64,000 bases of DNA from Hydractinia symbiolongicarpus (Eukaryota; Cnidaria; Hydrozoa; Anthoathecata; Hydractiniidae). Numbering within the stretch: the first letter of the stretch is position 1; each line of letters opens with the position of its first letter. Both the position numbers and the translations under genes were made by a program. The stretch spans positions 248,001 to 312,000 of the forward strand of contig NC_079888.1 of NCBI RefSeq assembly GCF_029227915.1. Direction: 5' to 3'. Below the pieces are notes generated by a model. The model saw only the letters and a list, made by a program, of their open reading frames with translations, did not search any database and was not told the origin of the DNA. Below are positions 63,001 through 64,000 of this stretch, one piece after another.

Positions 63001-64000
63001 CAATCCGTTTGCGTTACAACGGTTGCTTCACATATCCGTACCAACATGTATTAAGTGTTTTTTTCGATATTACTAAGTGGTATCGCCTTTAACGGTGAAC
63101 CGATTGACTGTGGGACTTAGTTGAACTGATTCTGGACTGTGACCTTATAAATGTGATAAATGAGCGAATTCGACTCCAAGAAATAACATTCTTTATAACT
63201 CGACATGATTGCCGGAACTCAACGATTATACTGGACCCTGTGGTAGCGCTTCATTTAAAAATTTAGATAAATAAGTCATTTTTTACTGTGGGCCCAATCC
63301 TAGCCGTTAGTTCTCGCTGAAAAAACAGAGACAGTTTCAAAAACTACATTTCATTGACTTTCTAACGGTGTCAATCCGTTTGAGTGACAACGATTGCGTC
63401 ACGTATTCGTACCAACATGTATTTAGCGATTTGTTCCGATCTTACTAAGTTGTATCGCTTTTAAAAGTGAAACGATTGACCGTGGGAATTAATTGAACTG
63501 TTTCTGGACTGTGACCTTATAAATGTGATAAATGAGCCAATTGAACTCCAAGAAATAACATTCTTTTTAACTCGACATGATTGCCGGAACTCAACAATTA
63601 TACTGGACCCTGTGGTAGCGCTTCATTTAAAAATTTAGATAAATAAGTCATTTTTTAGTGTGGGACCAGTCCTAGCCGTTAGTTTGGCTGAAGAAACAGA
63701 GACAGTTTCAAAAACTACATTTCATTGACTTTCTAACGGTGTCAATCCGTTTGAGTGACAACGATTGCGTCACGTATTCGTACCAACATGTATTTAGCGA
63801 TTTGTTCCGATCTTACTAAGTTGTATCGCTTTTAAAAGTGAAACGATTGACCGTGGGAATTAATTGAACTGTTTCTGGACTGTGACCTTATAAATGTGAT
63901 AAATGAGCCAATTGAACTCCAAGAAATAACATTCTTTTTAACTCGACATGATTGCCGGCACTCAGCGATTACATTGGACCCTGTGGTAGCGCTTTATTTA
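60069..64000 (+). repeat. Very recent hexamer higher-order repeat (2230 bp), cut by the window edge
   Basis: 60069-62298 and 62299-64000 are two copies at +2230 bp, the second truncated by the window end. Shared rare markers include CCGGAAGTCAACAATTATAC (60239, 62469), GAAGATATTAGAGACAG (an insertion relative to GAAATAGAGAC), GAGCGAATTCGACTCC, TTTTTTAGTGTGGGACCAG and TAGTTTGGCTGAAG. I count only about eight differences over about 1700 bp (roughly 99.5% identity), the youngest event I can see. Examples are AAATGTTTCTGG against AACTGTTTCTGG and GACTGTGGG against GACTCTGGG. Confidence 0.92.
61675..62417 (+). repeat. Single-monomer tandem duplication (371 + 372 bp)
   Basis: Units 61675-62045 and 62046-62417 share the private variants CCGGCACTCAGCGATTACATTGG, CAGTTCCAAAAACTACC and GCTTAACATATCCG. 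The first ends with the AAGTGTTTTTTTCG and AAGTGGTATCG form and the second with TAGCGATTTGTTCCG, so the exchange ended inside the unit near 62300. The CCGGCACTC variant is repeated again near 63956 as part of the second hexamer. Confidence 0.86.

Larger units (their letters stand above)
1..64000 (+). repeat. Satellite DNA array, ~372-bp monomer, whole window
   Basis: The same landmarks recur in the same order throughout: CTCCAAG, then GGTAGCGCTTCATTTAAA, then CAATCCGTTTGAG, then ACCAACATGTATTTA, then TTCTGGACTGTGACC. Anchor spacing is almost always 370-373 bp; CTCCAAG lies at 9, 381, 753, 1124 and 1496, and still at 63917. The distance from the first to the last anchor equals 169 units of 372 bp plus irregular intervals of 168, 270, 270, 56 and 310 bp, minus about 34 bp of small indels. 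All copies are head to tail on the same strand. Monomers differ from each other by clustered, shared substitutions that define types. No unique sequence interrupts the array. Uniform long arrays of this kind are typical of eukaryotic centromeric or pericentromeric heterochromatin; that location is inferred, and the family and species are not recognised. Confidence 0.97.

Noticed and set aside
1-64000. CENP-B box
   Set aside because: The conserved ATTCGTACCAACATGTA has TTCG followed four bases later by A, as in the first half of the box, but the second half (CGGG) is absent in every copy I read. I do not call a CENP-B site.
1-64000. TATA-like promoter in CCTTATAAATGTGATAAATG
   Set aside because: A TATAAA in 36%-GC DNA repeated about 170 times is weak evidence; there is no initiator or downstream transcription unit to support it. 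Many types read CTGATAAATG or CTGCTATATG instead.
1-64000. RNA polymerase III internal promoter or tRNA-derived origin
   Set aside because: TGGTAGCGCTTC loosely recalls an A box, but there is no matching B box at a suitable distance and no cloverleaf potential that I can see.
1-64000. CRISPR array
   Set aside because: The period is 372 bp with homology across the whole unit. There are no short direct repeats separated by unique spacers.
1-64000. Origin as LTR, LINE or SINE tandem copies
   Set aside because: There is no poly-A tail, terminal repeat, target-site duplication, primer-binding site or coding remnant at any monomer boundary.
1-64000. Monomer as a degenerate dimer of a 186-bp unit
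   Set aside because: Comparison of consensus positions 1-186 with 187-372 by eye shows no consistent alignment; only the short resemblance of 54-80 to 334-353 was found.
1-64000. Assignment to a named satellite family or species
   Set aside because: I do not recognise the consensus, and insect and other satellites of similar length cannot be told apart by length and GC alone. A search of the consensus against repeat databases and genome assemblies would decide it.

Overview
The window is one uninterrupted tandem satellite array. Every stretch from base 1 to base 64000 is built from copies of a single monomer of about 372 bp, all in the same orientation. I see no protein-coding gene, RNA gene, transposable element, CRISPR array or unique spacer. 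The window begins at about monomer position 5 and ends at about position 96 (numbering from the GAGCC that follows TGATAAAT), so the array runs past both edges. Anchor spacing fits about 169 full-length units plus five irregular ones (168, 270, 270, 56 and 310 bp). A hand-made consensus is about 36% GC.

This is eukaryotic heterochromatin-type DNA, plausibly centromeric or pericentromeric. CpG is not depleted (14 CpG per consensus monomer against about 12 expected from base composition). That argues against a heavily CpG-methylated germline such as vertebrates or most plants, and leans weakly towards an invertebrate. I do not recognise the satellite family.

Layout. At 1-1655 and 7230-11120 two monomer types (A and B) alternate as a 744-bp dimer. 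At 1.66-7.2 kb and 11.1-18.2 kb lie mixed types, locally duplicated as dimers (743 bp) and trimers (1114-1115 bp); the 12.6-18.2 kb stretch is a collinear but rearranged copy of 1.65-11.9 kb. At 18.2-23.5 kb is a 2228-bp six-monomer higher-order repeat made of two related trimers. At 24.2-31.9 kb are two copies of a roughly 2.6-2.9 kb segment on either side of a 1113-bp trimer pair. From 34.7 to 42 kb is a more divergent transition zone with two of the out-of-register junctions and a 1489-bp tetramer pair. From 42 kb to the end a different set of monomer variants dominates. It contains a 5.75-kb segmental duplication (43.57-49.32 and 50.64-56.39 kb), a 2233-bp hexamer, and a very recent 2230-bp hexamer that runs off the right edge.

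Nothing here works together as genes. The biology is in how the array evolves: unequal exchange at scales from one monomer to about 10 kb, rare out-of-register joins with 1-4 bp of microhomology, and at least one short conversion-like patch. Short open reading frames of 62-90 codons occur only because the monomer repeats, and I treat them as non-coding. All alignments were done by eye, so block edges are accurate to tens of bases unless a breakpoint is stated.
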